Assembly: GCF_011046975.1 (NCBI RefSeq)
Contig: NZ_CP049253.1
Span: 2,478,739-2,542,738, forward strand
Direction: 5' to 3'
DNA length: 64,000 nucleotides
DNA from: Microbacterium amylolyticum
GTDB lineage: Bacteria > Actinomycetota > Actinomycetes > Actinomycetales > Microbacteriaceae
The notes below the pieces were generated by a model. That model saw only the letters and a program-made list of their open reading frames with translations. It was not told the DNA's origin and made no database searches. Below are positions 7,398 to 15,375 of this stretch, piece by piece (the first letter of the stretch is position 1; the number at the start of each line of letters is the position of its first letter). The translations under genes were made by a program, and so were the position numbers.

Positions 7398-8732
7398 GTG
7401 ACGAGTGTTGTGTGGTTCCGAGACGACCTGCGGCTCACGGATCACGCGGCGCTCAGCGCCGCGGCCCAGGACCCCGACGGATGCGTCGCGCTCTATGTTC
7501 TGGACGAAGAATCCGAGGGCGTTCGGCCTTTGGGCGGCGCCGCGCGATGGTGGCTCCATGAGTCGCTTGTGCGGCTCGCGGATGCCCTCGCCTCGTACGG
7601 TGTTCCCCTCGTTCTTCGTCGCGGCAACGCGGAGACGATCGTCCCGGCCGTCGCCAAGGAAGCGGGAGCGAACGGCGTGTTCTGGAACCGTCGCTACGGA
7701 GCAGAGCGTCACATCGACGCACGAATCAAGACCGCCCTGCGCGAATCAGGGACGCCGGTGCGTTCTTTCCCTGGCAGCGTGTTGTTCGAACCCTGGACGA
7801 TCTCCACACAGGCGGGCGGGCCCTACCGCGTCTATTCGGCATTTTGGCGCGCCTGCCTCGCGATGCCCGCTCCGGCCGCGCCGCTTCCCCAACCGGAGAG
7901 CATCCACGCGTCTCGGGTGCCTGTTCACAGCGACCACCTCGACTCGTGGGCGTTGCAGCCGTCGTCGCCGAATTGGGCGACGGGGATCGCCCAACGGTGG
8001 ACCCCGGGTGAGGACGAGGGGGTGCGGCGCCTTGTTCGCTTTCTCGATGAAGCGGCGACGCGCTACGTCGACCAGCGGGACCGACCATCGGCGGATGTTG
8101 GCTCGGAGCTGTCACCGTATCTGCGCTGGGGCGAGATCAGCCCGCGCACCGTGTGGCAGCGCGCCCTTGCTTCGGGCATGGACGTCGGGAAGTTCCTGTC
8201 GGAACTCGGGTGGCGGGAATTCGCCCGGCACACGGCATATCATCATGCCGCGCTGCACCTCCACGGACTCAACCAGCAATTCGATCAGTTTCCCTGGAAT
8301 CAGGATGCGTCCGAAGACATCGCCGCATGGCGCAGCGGAGAGACCGGCTTTCCGCTCGTGGATGCCGGTATGCGCGAGCTGTGGCAGACCGGGTTTATGC
8401 ACAACCGAGTCCGGATGGTCACGGCATCCTTTATCACGAAAAACCTCCTCGTCGACTGGCGGATCGGCGAAGCATGGTTCTGGGACACCCTCGTCGACGC
8501 GGACGCCGCCAGTAATCCCTTTAACTGGCAGTGGGTCGCGGGATGTGGCGCGGACGCGGCGCCGTATTTCCGGATCTTCAATCCGGTCACGCAGCAGGAA
8601 CGCTTCGACCCAGAGGGCGACTACACCAATCGCTGGGCGCCGGACAGCGCGTCACGATCGCCCCTTGTCGATCTGCGTTCCAGCCGAGCTCGCGCGCTGT
8701 CTGCGTACGAAGAAATTAAAGCGCGAGCCTAG
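7398..8732 (+). CDS. phr: Deoxyribodipyrimidine photolyase
   Basis: This 444-residue enzyme is the right length for a class I CPD photolyase, which splits UV-induced pyrimidine dimers using light and FAD. It opens with the photolyase N-terminal domain (VVWFRDDLRLTDH). It then has the FAD domain with ELGWREFARH, the helix around GFPLVDAGMRELWQTGFMHNRVRM, and the closing NPFNWQWVAGCGADAAPYFRIFNP, all family signatures. The start is the GTG at 7398, just after a TACGAT box, so the mRNA is probably leaderless. Its stop codon overlaps the stop of the convergent epimerase gene through a shared CTAG. Confidence 0.95.
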   Translation: MTSVVWFRDDLRLTDHAALSAAAQDPDGCVALYVLDEESEGVRPLGGAARWWLHESLVRLADALASYGVPLVLRRGNAETIVPAVAKEAGANGVFWNRRYGAERHIDARIKTALRESGTPVRSFPGSVLFEPWTISTQAGGPYRVYSAFWRACLAMPAPAAPLPQPESIHASRVPVHSDHLDSWALQPSSPNWATGIAQRWTPGEDEGVRRLVRFLDEAATRYVDQRDRPSADVGSELSPYLRWGEISPRTVWQRALASGMDVGKFLSELGWREFARHTAYHHAALHLHGLNQQFDQFPWNQDASEDIAAWRSGETGFPLVDAGMRELWQTGFMHNRVRMVTASFITKNLLVDWRIGEAWFWDTLVDADAASNPFNWQWVAGCGADAAPYFRIFNPVTQQERFDPEGDYTNRWAPDSASRSPLVDLRSSRARALSAYEEIKARA

Positions 8733-9625
8733 GGTGTTGCCGCGTCGAGCGCTTCGTCCAGGGTGCCGTGCATAAACCGGAACCCCGTTGTCAGCAACAC
8801 ATCGGGGGCGACGATCGCGTCTGACAACAGAAGTGAGTCAGCCGCGTCCGCGCCCAACCCCAGCCGCAACGCCCACGCGGGCGCCGGAAGGAAAAACGGG
8901 CGACGAAGTCGGCGCGCGAGACCTCTGCCGATGTCATTCGCCATTGCGTGCTCGGGACCGGAGAGATTCACGGGGCCGGTGATGCCCTCGTTGATGATGT
9001 GCCGGATCGCGCGCACCTCATCCTCGAGAGTGATCCACGGCCACACCTGATCGCCGCGGCCGAGTGGACCGCTGACGCCGAGTTTGGTCAGAAGCATCAG
9101 TGGCTTCAGTACCCCGCGAGGGTGCAGAAGAGGGGCCGTGCGCAACAGAGCGACCCGGGCAGCAGGTCCTGCCTGCAGCGCCTCATGCTCCCAATCAGCG
9201 CTGAGGGTGGCGAGGAAGGTGTCGCCCGCCTCGCTGGTTTCGGTGAGTCGTTCACCAGGGCGGTCGCCGTAGAAGCCGACGGCCGATGCGGAAACGAAGG
9301 CCGGTGCATCCGGGCCGAGGCTGCGGAGCGTTGCCGCGATCGTGCGCGTGGGCCGCAGTCGGGATGAGGCGAGTTGTGCGCGGTAGCCTCGAGTCCACGG
9401 GAGCTTTCCGATGCTGGCTCCGCAGAGGTTCACAACAGCTCGTGCGCCGGCGAGAGCTGCGGGGTCGAGCTGGAGCCGGTCGGGTTGCCACTCGATTTCG
9501 TTTTCATCACGCGGTGCCCGCCGCACGAGAGTCGTGACATCAATGCCGTCGGCTCGCAGTGACGATACGAGGGCGGTCCCAATCAAGCCGGATGATCCCG
9601 CAACGACAATGCGATCTGTGCTCAT
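8729..9625 (-). CDS. TIGR01777 family epimerase-like protein
   Basis: This 298-residue protein is an SDR-fold NAD(P)-binding protein of the YfcH/TIGR01777 type. The nucleotide site is at the N-terminus (VVAGSSGLIGTAL). It also has VNLCGASI, SASAVGFYGD at about residues 115-125, and a C-terminal DUF1731 region rich in Pro and Leu (RRPFFLPAPAWALRLGLG). The family is widespread and its substrate is unknown. The start at 9625 is set by the Rossmann motif and a GGAGCAGG upstream. It converges with the photolyase gene and diverges from the CsbD gene after a 400-base gap. Confidence 0.88.
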   Translation of the reverse strand: MSTDRIVVAGSSGLIGTALVSSLRADGIDVTTLVRRAPRDENEIEWQPDRLQLDPAALAGARAVVNLCGASIGKLPWTRGYRAQLASSRLRPTRTIAATLRSLGPDAPAFVSASAVGFYGDRPGERLTETSEAGDTFLATLSADWEHEALQAGPAARVALLRTAPLLHPRGVLKPLMLLTKLGVSGPLGRGDQVWPWITLEDEVRAIRHIINEGITGPVNLSGPEHAMANDIGRGLARRLRRPFFLPAPAWALRLGLGADAADSLLLSDAIVAPDVLLTTGFRFMHGTLDEALDAATP

Positions 9626-10034
9626 GGTGCGACCTGCTCCCTTCACTATCTGTCGGCGACGCGGTAGGTCAGATGTCCTCGTGCTGAGGCCGATGGTTAT
9701 TCCTTCGACCGACAGCGCCTGGTCCGTGTGTCGACCATATCGCCGATGTGGCAGAGATACGCACATGACGCTGCGACCGTGTCTGAACGCCTTCCGCCGC
9801 GCGCGTGCGCCCCTATATCGCATCCCGGGCACCATGCGGAACCCCCTTGAGCGATTCGTTGGAATGCGGTCGAATGAACCCACAACCGCATCCGAGCGGA
9901 CCGCCACCGCGGCCACGCTCGTTCGTCCCGCGACAGGCACGACGTGCCTGCACCGCACCGACCCGGCGGCAGATCCGTCGCCAACCGAGCGGTCCCCGTC
10001 ATCCGGCGGACCACGAGAAAAGGGAGACAACGCG
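9626..10034. other. About 400 bases without a gene, between divergent genes
   Basis: Short Arg/Pro-rich frames exist on both strands, but none has a good start with an RBS or resembles a known family. The region must hold the promoters of the epimerase gene (leftward) and the CsbD gene (rightward). I could not pick out a convincing -35/-10 pair. Confidence 0.4.
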
Positions 10035-10241
10035 ATGAGCGCAGAGGACAAGATCAAGGCAGCGGCAGAAAAGGCCTCTGGAAAGGCAAAGGAGACCGCA
10101 GGAAAGGTAACCGGTAAGGACGACCTCGTCGCCGAAGGTAAGGCAGACCAGGCCAAGGGCCACATGCGCGCGGCCGCCGACGACGCCAAGGAAGCCGCAA
10201 AGGACGCCGCGGACAACGTCAAGGACGCTTTCGACAAGTAA
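10035..10241 (+). CDS. CsbD family stress protein (first copy)
   Basis: This 68-residue, Ala/Lys/Asp-rich protein is almost all helix-forming. It carries the CsbD pattern AEDKIKAAAEKASGKAKETAG followed by GKDDLVAEGKADQAKG. CsbD proteins are small, very hydrophilic general-stress proteins (sigma-B regulon in Bacillus) with no known enzymatic activity. An AGGGAGA precedes the ATG. The next gene is another stress protein (GlsB type), and a second CsbD copy lies 4 kb downstream. Confidence 0.9.
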   Translation: MSAEDKIKAAAEKASGKAKETAGKVTGKDDLVAEGKADQAKGHMRAAADDAKEAAKDAADNVKDAFDK

Positions 10242-10250
10242 CGTCCTCGC

Positions 10251-10280
10251 GTGGCGCGCCTCCGTTCGGAGGCGCGCCAC
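10251..10280 (+). terminator. Strong hairpin after the CsbD gene
   Basis: GTGGCGCGCCTCC and GGAGGCGCGCCAC form a 13-base perfect stem around GTTC, nine bases after the CsbD stop. There is no clear T-tract, so it may attenuate rather than fully end transcription into the GlsB gene, or act as an mRNA-stabilising structure. Confidence 0.65.
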
Positions 10281-10314
10281 GCCCATTCAGCCGTCTCGAT
10301 GAAAGGGGGACCCC

Positions 10315-10581
10315 ATGGGTTTCTTCGGCTTTCTTCTTCTGGGTTTGATCGCTGGTGCGATCGCGAAGCTCATCCTCCCGGGCAAAGGGCCCGGCGGGTG
10401 GATACTCACCCTCGTTCTCGGAGTGATCGGAGCGATCGTGGGCGGATGGCTCGGAAGCGTTCTCTTCGATGTCGATCTCGAAGGATTCTTCTCGATCCAA
10501 AGCTGGTTGCTCGCGATCGGCGGATCGATTGTTGTTCTGTTGATCTACGGCCTGATCGTGGGGCGAAGCGCAAAGAAGTGA
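10315..10581 (+). CDS. GlsB/YeaQ/YmgE family stress membrane protein
   Basis: This 88-residue protein has three hydrophobic segments with the Gly-rich pattern of transglycosylase-associated proteins (LIAGAIAKLILPGKGPGGW, then VLGVIGAIVGGWLG, then a final helix near residues 66-82). Members are small inner-membrane proteins induced by stress; the biochemical role is unknown. A GAAAGGGGG motif lies a few bases before the ATG. It follows a CsbD gene, and the two may form a small stress unit separated only by a hairpin. Confidence 0.88.
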   Translation: MGFFGFLLLGLIAGAIAKLILPGKGPGGWILTLVLGVIGAIVGGWLGSVLFDVDLEGFFSIQSWLLAIGGSIVVLLIYGLIVGRSAKK

Positions 10582-10608
10582 TCTGATCGCGCGATCGTCG
10601 ATCCGCGA

Positions 10609-10650
10609 AGACGAGACCGGCTGGCCCCCTGCGGCCGGCCGGTCTCGTCT
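10609..10650 (+). terminator. Terminator hairpin after the GlsB gene
   Basis: AGACGAGACCGGC at 10609 pairs with GCCGGTCTCGTCT ending at 10650, with further GC pairing inside. It lies between the GlsB gene and the convergent FAD-hydroxylase remnant and could serve both directions. Confidence 0.65.
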
Positions 10651-10653
10651 ATG

Positions 10654-11461
10654 TCAGAACGGGCTCTTTGCGTCGCGGTCGTAGCCCATGGAGAACGCGG
10701 ATGCCGCGACCCGTCGCACGGGGGCTCTCATCGCCCGTTCGAGCCCCAGGATGAGAGTGCGGTGCGCCCAGTCAGATCGGGGACACCCTATTCTCGTATT
10801 CGTCTCGGCGGAGGCGGTGCGGGCGGAGCGGAGTCGCCGCTTCTGCCACTCGTTGAGAGCGGCGCTACGGCTCTCGTTGCGTAACCACGCGGTGAGGTGC
10901 GGAGCAAGCGTCGCTGCATCGAGAAGACCGAGGTTCACGCCCTGGCCACCGATCGGGCTGACCTCGTGAGCGGCGTCGCCGATGAGGAAGACACGTCCTC
11001 GTTTCATCTGCCGGGCGATCGTGCGGCGGATTCCGAAGGCCGTTGCCGACTCGACGGCTTCGGCTAGTTCGGGCGCCGCGCCGCGATCCTAGAGAATGCG
11101 GCGAAGGCGTGACGCACGGGCATCATCCGTTTCCGAGCGTCGCGGCCCCTCATCCCACGCGACGATCCGTCGCCCTCCCGGGGGAAGAGGAAAAGACTCG
11201 ACAACGCCGCTCGGACACACACAGTCGTATTGTTGCGGCGTCTGCGACTTCTCCGGGCGCGGACTCAACATCAGACATCAGATATCGGTCCCGTCCGGGC
11301 CGCAGCCGGTGATGCATCGACGGATCCGTGAGATCCCGAGCGGCCGCTCCCGAGGCAACAACAACGGCGCGCCCGGTTGTCGTGGTCATGGTGCCGTCTT
11401 TCGACTGCGCCGCCACCGTGACTCCGCCGGCCTCCATGGCCGCCAGAGCGGGGCCGTGCAC
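10654..11461 (-). pseudogene. FAD-dependent monooxygenase of a type III PKS cluster, broken
   Basis: Three pieces in different frames make up part of a UbiH/PheA-type flavoprotein. The first (about 11461-11280) has GVTVAAQSKDGT and RAVVVASGAAARDL. The second (to 11089) has VVESFPLPPGGRRIVAWDEG. The third (11007-10654) has the FAD-binding GRVFLIGDAAHEVSPIGGQG and the C-terminal helix region. The N-terminal GxGxxG domain is missing and at least two frameshifts and a stop intervene. In related actinobacteria such a hydroxylase follows a type III polyketide synthase and a methyltransferase, as here, and all three are damaged. Confidence 0.75.
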
Positions 11462-12114
11462 GCCTCCAGCTCGGAGCGGGTGTAGCTGCGGCGGATGCTA
11501 CGCAGACCATCGACACGGAGAAACGTTCCCGGGGCGATCGCCGCGGAGCCGACGGCGAACCCGGCCTAGGCGAGGCGTCCGCGCGCGATGTCGGAATGCA
11601 GGCTTATCCGGGTCGCTAGGTGTTCCGAGTCGCTCAGCAGACGGGGCAGGGCATCTGCGTCGAGATGATGCAGAAGGTGATTGGACATGACGATGTCGAA
11701 TGATGCGCCGTCCGCGACGAGGTCGTGGCTGTAGGCCAGCCGAAAGCTCACCGCGGCGAGGGCGCGGCGAGGCTCATTTGCGACGGCGAGCGCACCGGGG
11801 TTCGGATCGATGCCGAGACCCTCGATGCTGAAACCGTCCTGTCGAGCGCGCTTCACGACACGACGAAGCACGTCGCCTCCTCCGCACCCGATGTCCAGGA
11901 CGCACGCCGGTTTCGCTGCATCTGCCAGCACGGGACGGATGCGGTTTTCATAGACCCGGCCCCAGGAGGACACCGCGCGGTTGACGATGCCGAACCGTTG
12001 GAGCGTGCGGCGGAGCCGTGCCGGGGCGCACAGCGGATCGTCCATCAACTCACGGAGGTGCTCATCCCGCGTCCGCAAGGTCATCGACAGCGCCGCATCA
12101 CGTCTGTGCATCAC
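11460..12114 (-). pseudogene. SAM-dependent methyltransferase with an in-frame TAG
   Basis: The first 180 residues read as a class I methyltransferase: LDIGCGGGDVLRR at about residues 72-84 is the SAM site, and SNHLLHHLDADALPRLL is a typical post-I region. After DIARGRLA comes a TAG at 11566-11568. In the same frame the sequence continues with AGFAVGSAAIAPGTFLRVDG and RSIRRSYTRSELEA, which is what the C-terminal part of these proteins looks like. A single nonsense change therefore cuts the protein. The frame then runs into the hydroxylase remnant. The start is the GTG at 12114, the ATG at 12111 or the ATG at 12084; the first two overlap the synthase stop at 12098. A truncated 182-residue form could still be made. 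Confidence 0.7.
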
Positions 12115-12622
12115 GGAGCGTGAGCCGGGCGCTTTCGACCGTCAGCCCCGGGCCGAAACAGACTCCCGCCACGCGTGCTCCTTCGGGCAGTGCGGAATCG
12201 TCGAGGATGCGCTGCAGGATGAACAGCACCGTTGCGCTGGACATGTTCCCCGTCTCTCGCAGCACTTCGCGCGACGGAGCCGGAGCGGAATCCGGCAGGT
12301 CCAGACCGCTCTGCACCCGATCGAGGATGCTCCGTTCTCCCGGATGCACGGCCCAGGCGTCGATCTGTTCCGGATCGTCGGATGTTCGCAGGTGCAGCGA
12401 ACACAGATCGGTGCACACGACAAGCACGACGGCGCCCGGCTGGTCCGCGAAGAAGTCCCGGACTGCGGTCTGGTCCATCCGTGCGTGGGGGAGTGACGTT
12501 CCAATTGAGACGAGACAGGCGACCGTGTGGGCACCGTATCGATGTCCGTACGCCTTGTCGCGGGGGTTGACAGGACTCTCCCTCACCTCGTAGCTGAGGA
12601 TTCGCCCGAAGACGGCCGGCAT
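12098..12622 (-). pseudogene. Type III polyketide synthase with two large in-frame deletions
   Basis: The frame gives 174 residues instead of about 350. It begins with a normal N-terminal strand (VACLVSIGTSLPHARMDQ) and then jumps to VVLVVCTDLCSLHLRTSDDP, which normally comes after the catalytic Cys region. It then jumps again to DAWAVHPGERSILDRV, GNMSSATVLFIL and CFGPGLTVESA. The catalytic Cys motif and the catalytic His region are absent; the Asn of GNMSSATV remains. Chalcone-synthase activity is not possible. Downstream genes of the same cluster are also broken. The ATG at 12622 is probably not the ancestral start. Confidence 0.75.
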
Positions 12623-12718
12623 ATGTGCTTTTCTGAGCGCTCGGTGTCATTCTGAGCGACAAGTGTCCTTCTCTGCAGTCATGCCGGGAAGGACCGGTGT
12701 CGACACCGGAGGAGAATG

Positions 12719-13051
12719 ATGGGCAAGTTTATCTACGACGGAACGGTGTCGCTGGAGGTCGAGGACCGCGCACTTGCGCACCTCCAAGCCGTGATCAGCA
12801 CGAAACTCCGGCGGAGCGAGCCGATGTTCTTCACCTGGCGTGAGGATGCGTCCGTCGGCGATGGTCGCACAAGCGTGTGGCTTCACCCCGGGGCTTCTCT
12901 TGTGTTTCGCTTCTATGGAAGTCGTCGACCCGCGCTGAACCCGGCATGGATCGATGCCCTCGCATTCGCCGCAAATTCTCCGTCGGGCTTGCGGGTTCTG
13001 TCTGAACCGCAAGACGCCCCTGTCGCAGCCGACGCACCGGCGACGGCGTGA
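12719..13051 (+). CDS. DUF7882 family protein (copy 1)
   Basis: This 110-residue protein starts MGKFIYDGTVSLEVEDRAL and has the family features LAHLQAVISTKLRR, FTWREDASVGDGR and SVWLHPG, then a conserved ALNPAWIDAL. Its function is unknown; the family is almost restricted to Microbacteriaceae and relatives. The ATG at 12719 is preferred over that at 12716 because AGGAG ends four bases before it and the paralogue starts in the same way. A second copy begins 66 bases after its stop. Confidence 0.85.
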   Translation: MGKFIYDGTVSLEVEDRALAHLQAVISTKLRRSEPMFFTWREDASVGDGRTSVWLHPGASLVFRFYGSRRPALNPAWIDALAFAANSPSGLRVLSEPQDAPVAADAPATA

Positions 13052-13117
13052 ATGACGTGCTGAGCCTTCGACGCACCGGCGGATCCCTTTTCGACGACGT
13101 ACGCAAGGAAATGTGAC

Positions 13118-13453
13118 ATGGGCAAACTTCGATACGGGGGAGTCGGCGAGGAGATCGTCATCGACGACGTCGCTCTCGCGCATCTCAAGGTGGTTATCAC
13201 CACCAAACTCCGTCGGGACGAGAGCTTCACGGTGTCCTGGGACCATCCGGACGACCAACCGGGAGGGCGCAGCACGATCTGGCTCCATCCCTCCATCCCG
13301 CTGTGGTTCGTCTTCGACGATGTCGAACCCGCTGAACTTAACCCCGCGTGGCTCGACGATCTCGTGCGGTCGTCGCACTCAACCGGTGGTATCCGGCTCG
13401 ATCCGAAGCACCTCGAGGGGGGCGTCCAGGCGGACGCGGACGGCGCCGCGTGA
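13118..13453 (+). CDS. DUF7882 family protein (copy 2)
   Basis: This 111-residue protein is a diverged paralogue of the preceding gene. MGKLRYGGVGEEIVIDDVAL, LAHLKVVITTKLRRDESF, STIWLHPSIPLWFVF and ELNPAWLDDL align position by position with copy 1. The C-terminal tail is acidic and variable. The two genes are probably co-transcribed and arose by tandem duplication. No membrane segment or catalytic motif is visible and the function is unknown. Confidence 0.85.
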   Translation: MGKLRYGGVGEEIVIDDVALAHLKVVITTKLRRDESFTVSWDHPDDQPGGRSTIWLHPSIPLWFVFDDVEPAELNPAWLDDLVRSSHSTGGIRLDPKHLEGGVQADADGAA

Positions 13454-13473
13454 CGGCCGCTGCCGAGCAGTCG

Positions 13474-13986
13474 TCACGCCGTCGTATCGTCTGACCCTTC
13501 GCCCGTGCTGTTCGCATCGGGGCCGGAGTAATCGGGCCGCGGAGGCTGCGGACGCTGCACAGCGTATTCGCCGCCCTGGCGGCCGCCGTACGGACGGCCG
13601 TGATCGGCGTATTCCTCGCGGTGGAAGACAAATCGCCAGGCACCGGCTGCAAACTGGGCGCCCGTGCGCAACGTCTGACTGTGCTCGTCAGGGTGCGTTG
13701 CGAGCGCAACGAGTTTGGCGCTCGTCTCGCCGGGCCCGTGCAACGTCAGAACGTATTCGTCTCGCGCATCGTGATGAATCGTGGCGTGAAGAGCATCGAG
13801 GCCGGGCAGAACGAGCCCGCACGCGGCCGCAGATCCGATTGTCAGCTCGTCAACGTCGAGGTCGTGGACGAACCGCTCTCCCTCCGCCGTCACAATCAGA
13901 CGGGGGTTGCCGGCGCCCCACTCGGCGTGGGTTGTTGTTGGTTCGGGGGTGTTCGGGCTTTCGTCTGCCAGCGCCTCGTCCGACAT
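13474..13986 (-). CDS. FHA-domain protein
   Basis: This 170-residue protein has an acidic Thr-rich N-terminus. A forkhead-associated-like fold follows from about residue 28 to 120: LIVTAEGERFVHDLD, ELTIGSAAACGLVLPGLDALHATI, and EYVLTLHGPG. FHA domains bind phosphothreonine. Here the usual G-R-x6-S-x2-H pattern is weakened (GSAAACGLVLP...HATI), so binding may be altered. The Gly/Pro/Arg-rich C-terminus is probably disordered. GAGAAGAGGA precedes the ATG. It converges with the DUF7882 pair and diverges from the second CsbD gene. Confidence 0.65.
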   Translation of the reverse strand: MSDEALADESPNTPEPTTTHAEWGAGNPRLIVTAEGERFVHDLDVDELTIGSAAACGLVLPGLDALHATIHHDARDEYVLTLHGPGETSAKLVALATHPDEHSQTLRTGAQFAAGAWRFVFHREEYADHGRPYGGRQGGEYAVQRPQPPRPDYSGPDANSTGEGSDDTTA

Positions 13987-14154
13987 CGTGATCCTCTTCT
14001 CATCGTCGCTGTTGTGTGTGTCGTGATCGGAAGGCTAGAGGCCGCGGCGAAGCGTGACGAGGGCCTTGACAATGCAGCATCGAGGATGTCGAATCACTCA
14101 CGGAAGGCGATTCCGCTTCCGACAACCGGGCATGGCCATCAGAGGGAGAACGTG

Positions 14155-14349
14155 ATGGGTATTGAAGACAAGTTCCAGGCTGCGGCGGACAAGATCAGCG
14201 GGAAGGCGAAAGAAACCGCTGGCGAGGCAACGGGCAACGAGGAGCTGAAGGCTGAGGGCAAAGCTGACCAGCTTAAGGGGCACCTCAAGGACGCCGCGGA
14301 AAACGTCAAGGACGCCGCAGAGAACGTCAAGGACGCGTTCAAGAAGTAG
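14155..14349 (+). CDS. CsbD family stress protein (second copy)
   Basis: This 64-residue protein is a close relative of the CsbD protein at 10035 (EDKFQAAADKISGKAKETAG, then ELKAEGKADQLKG). It ends in a near-perfect repeat of DAAENVK. AGAGGGAGA precedes the ATG. It is a small, helical, soluble stress protein with no known catalytic role. The two copies flank the decayed polyketide cluster. Confidence 0.88.
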   Translation: MGIEDKFQAAADKISGKAKETAGEATGNEELKAEGKADQLKGHLKDAAENVKDAAENVKDAFKK

Positions 14350-14454
14350 CGCGTGACACACGAGAACGACGTCTGGTGACGGTCGGTTCCGGAGAGGAGC
14401 CTGTTGCCAGGCGTCGTTCTCGCGTTGTTCGTGATGTCCGGGGTCGGCGAAGCG

Positions 14455-15375
14455 TCAACGAACGGGACGGGTGAGGGCCGGGGCACTGTCCGCGGGAGCG
14501 GTGGTCAGAATAGCCAGAACGCCCGCGATCACAACGAGACCCAACCAGCCCACGGGGGAGAGCCGCTCACCGACCACCGCAACGGCGAGGATCGTCGCGA
14601 TCGCCGGCTCCATGAGCGTGACGGTTGTGGCCGTGCTCGCGGGAATACGCGCGAGGCCGAAGCCGAACAGAACGTAGCCGGCGAACATCGGCACCAGAGC
14701 CATATACGCCGCGACGCCGAAGGCATGCGCGCTGGCAAGGAGGGGAGCTCCCGTGAGGACAAGAACGGGCATGAGCGCAGCACCCCCTGCCCCGAACACG
14801 GCGCCCATCGCCGCCGCCCGCCCCATTCCGCTTCCCATGAGCCGGCGCACCGCCCACGAGTACGTCGCATAGGTGAGACCGGCCAGCAGGCCCAGGGCGA
14901 TGCCGGCAAGAGTGCCTTCCGAGGACATCGATGCGGGATCGAGCTTCGACACACAGAGCAAGGCGACGCCGGCCACGCCCAGCCCTGCTGAGAGCATCCA
15001 CCGTCGACTCAACGCCTGCCGATCCACGATCCGCTCAATCAGGCCCGACATCAGAGGAGCGGAGCCGAGCGAGACGACGGACCCGATCGCCACGCCGGCG
15101 AGGTGCATGGAGCTGTAGAAGGCGAGGGGGTAGATGGCAACGCCGACGGCCCCCGTGAGAACAACAGCTCGGTGAGCGATGAGCGTGTTCCGCTCCCGCC
15201 GGAGGGAAGGAAGGGCGATCAGGGCCTGCAATAGCCCGCCGATTCCGAGGGCGGCCGCGCCGATTGCGAGCGGTCCCGCCTGCGGCGCGAACGTTGCGGC
15301 CGTTCCCGTGGTTCCCCAGAGGAGTGATGTCACGCTGACGGCGGCGATGCCCGCGAGATCAGACCGACGTGTCAA
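14455..15375 (-). CDS. DMT-family (EamA) transporter
   Basis: This 306-residue protein has ten predicted membrane helices in two repeated halves, as in EamA/RhaT-type drug/metabolite exporters. It has the early SLLWGTTGTAATF motif and the second-half TYATYSWAVRRLM and TLMEPAIATILAVAVVGERLSP motifs that mark the family. The substrate cannot be predicted. Its ATG overlaps the TGA of the upstream gene by four bases (15372-15375), so translation of the two is coupled. Confidence 0.88.
   Translation of the reverse strand: MTRRSDLAGIAAVSVTSLLWGTTGTAATFAPQAGPLAIGAAALGIGGLLQALIALPSLRRERNTLIAHRAVVLTGAVGVAIYPLAFYSSMHLAGVAIGSVVSLGSAPLMSGLIERIVDRQALSRRWMLSAGLGVAGVALLCVSKLDPASMSSEGTLAGIALGLLAGLTYATYSWAVRRLMGSGMGRAAAMGAVFGAGGAALMPVLVLTGAPLLASAHAFGVAAYMALVPMFAGYVLFGFGLARIPASTATTVTLMEPAIATILAVAVVGERLSPVGWLGLVVIAGVLAILTTAPADSAPALTRPVR

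Noticed and set aside
9627..10237. N-terminal extension of the epimerase-like gene over the CsbD gene
   Set aside because: The Rossmann motif and a good RBS set the start at 9625; the extension is antisense to the CsbD gene.
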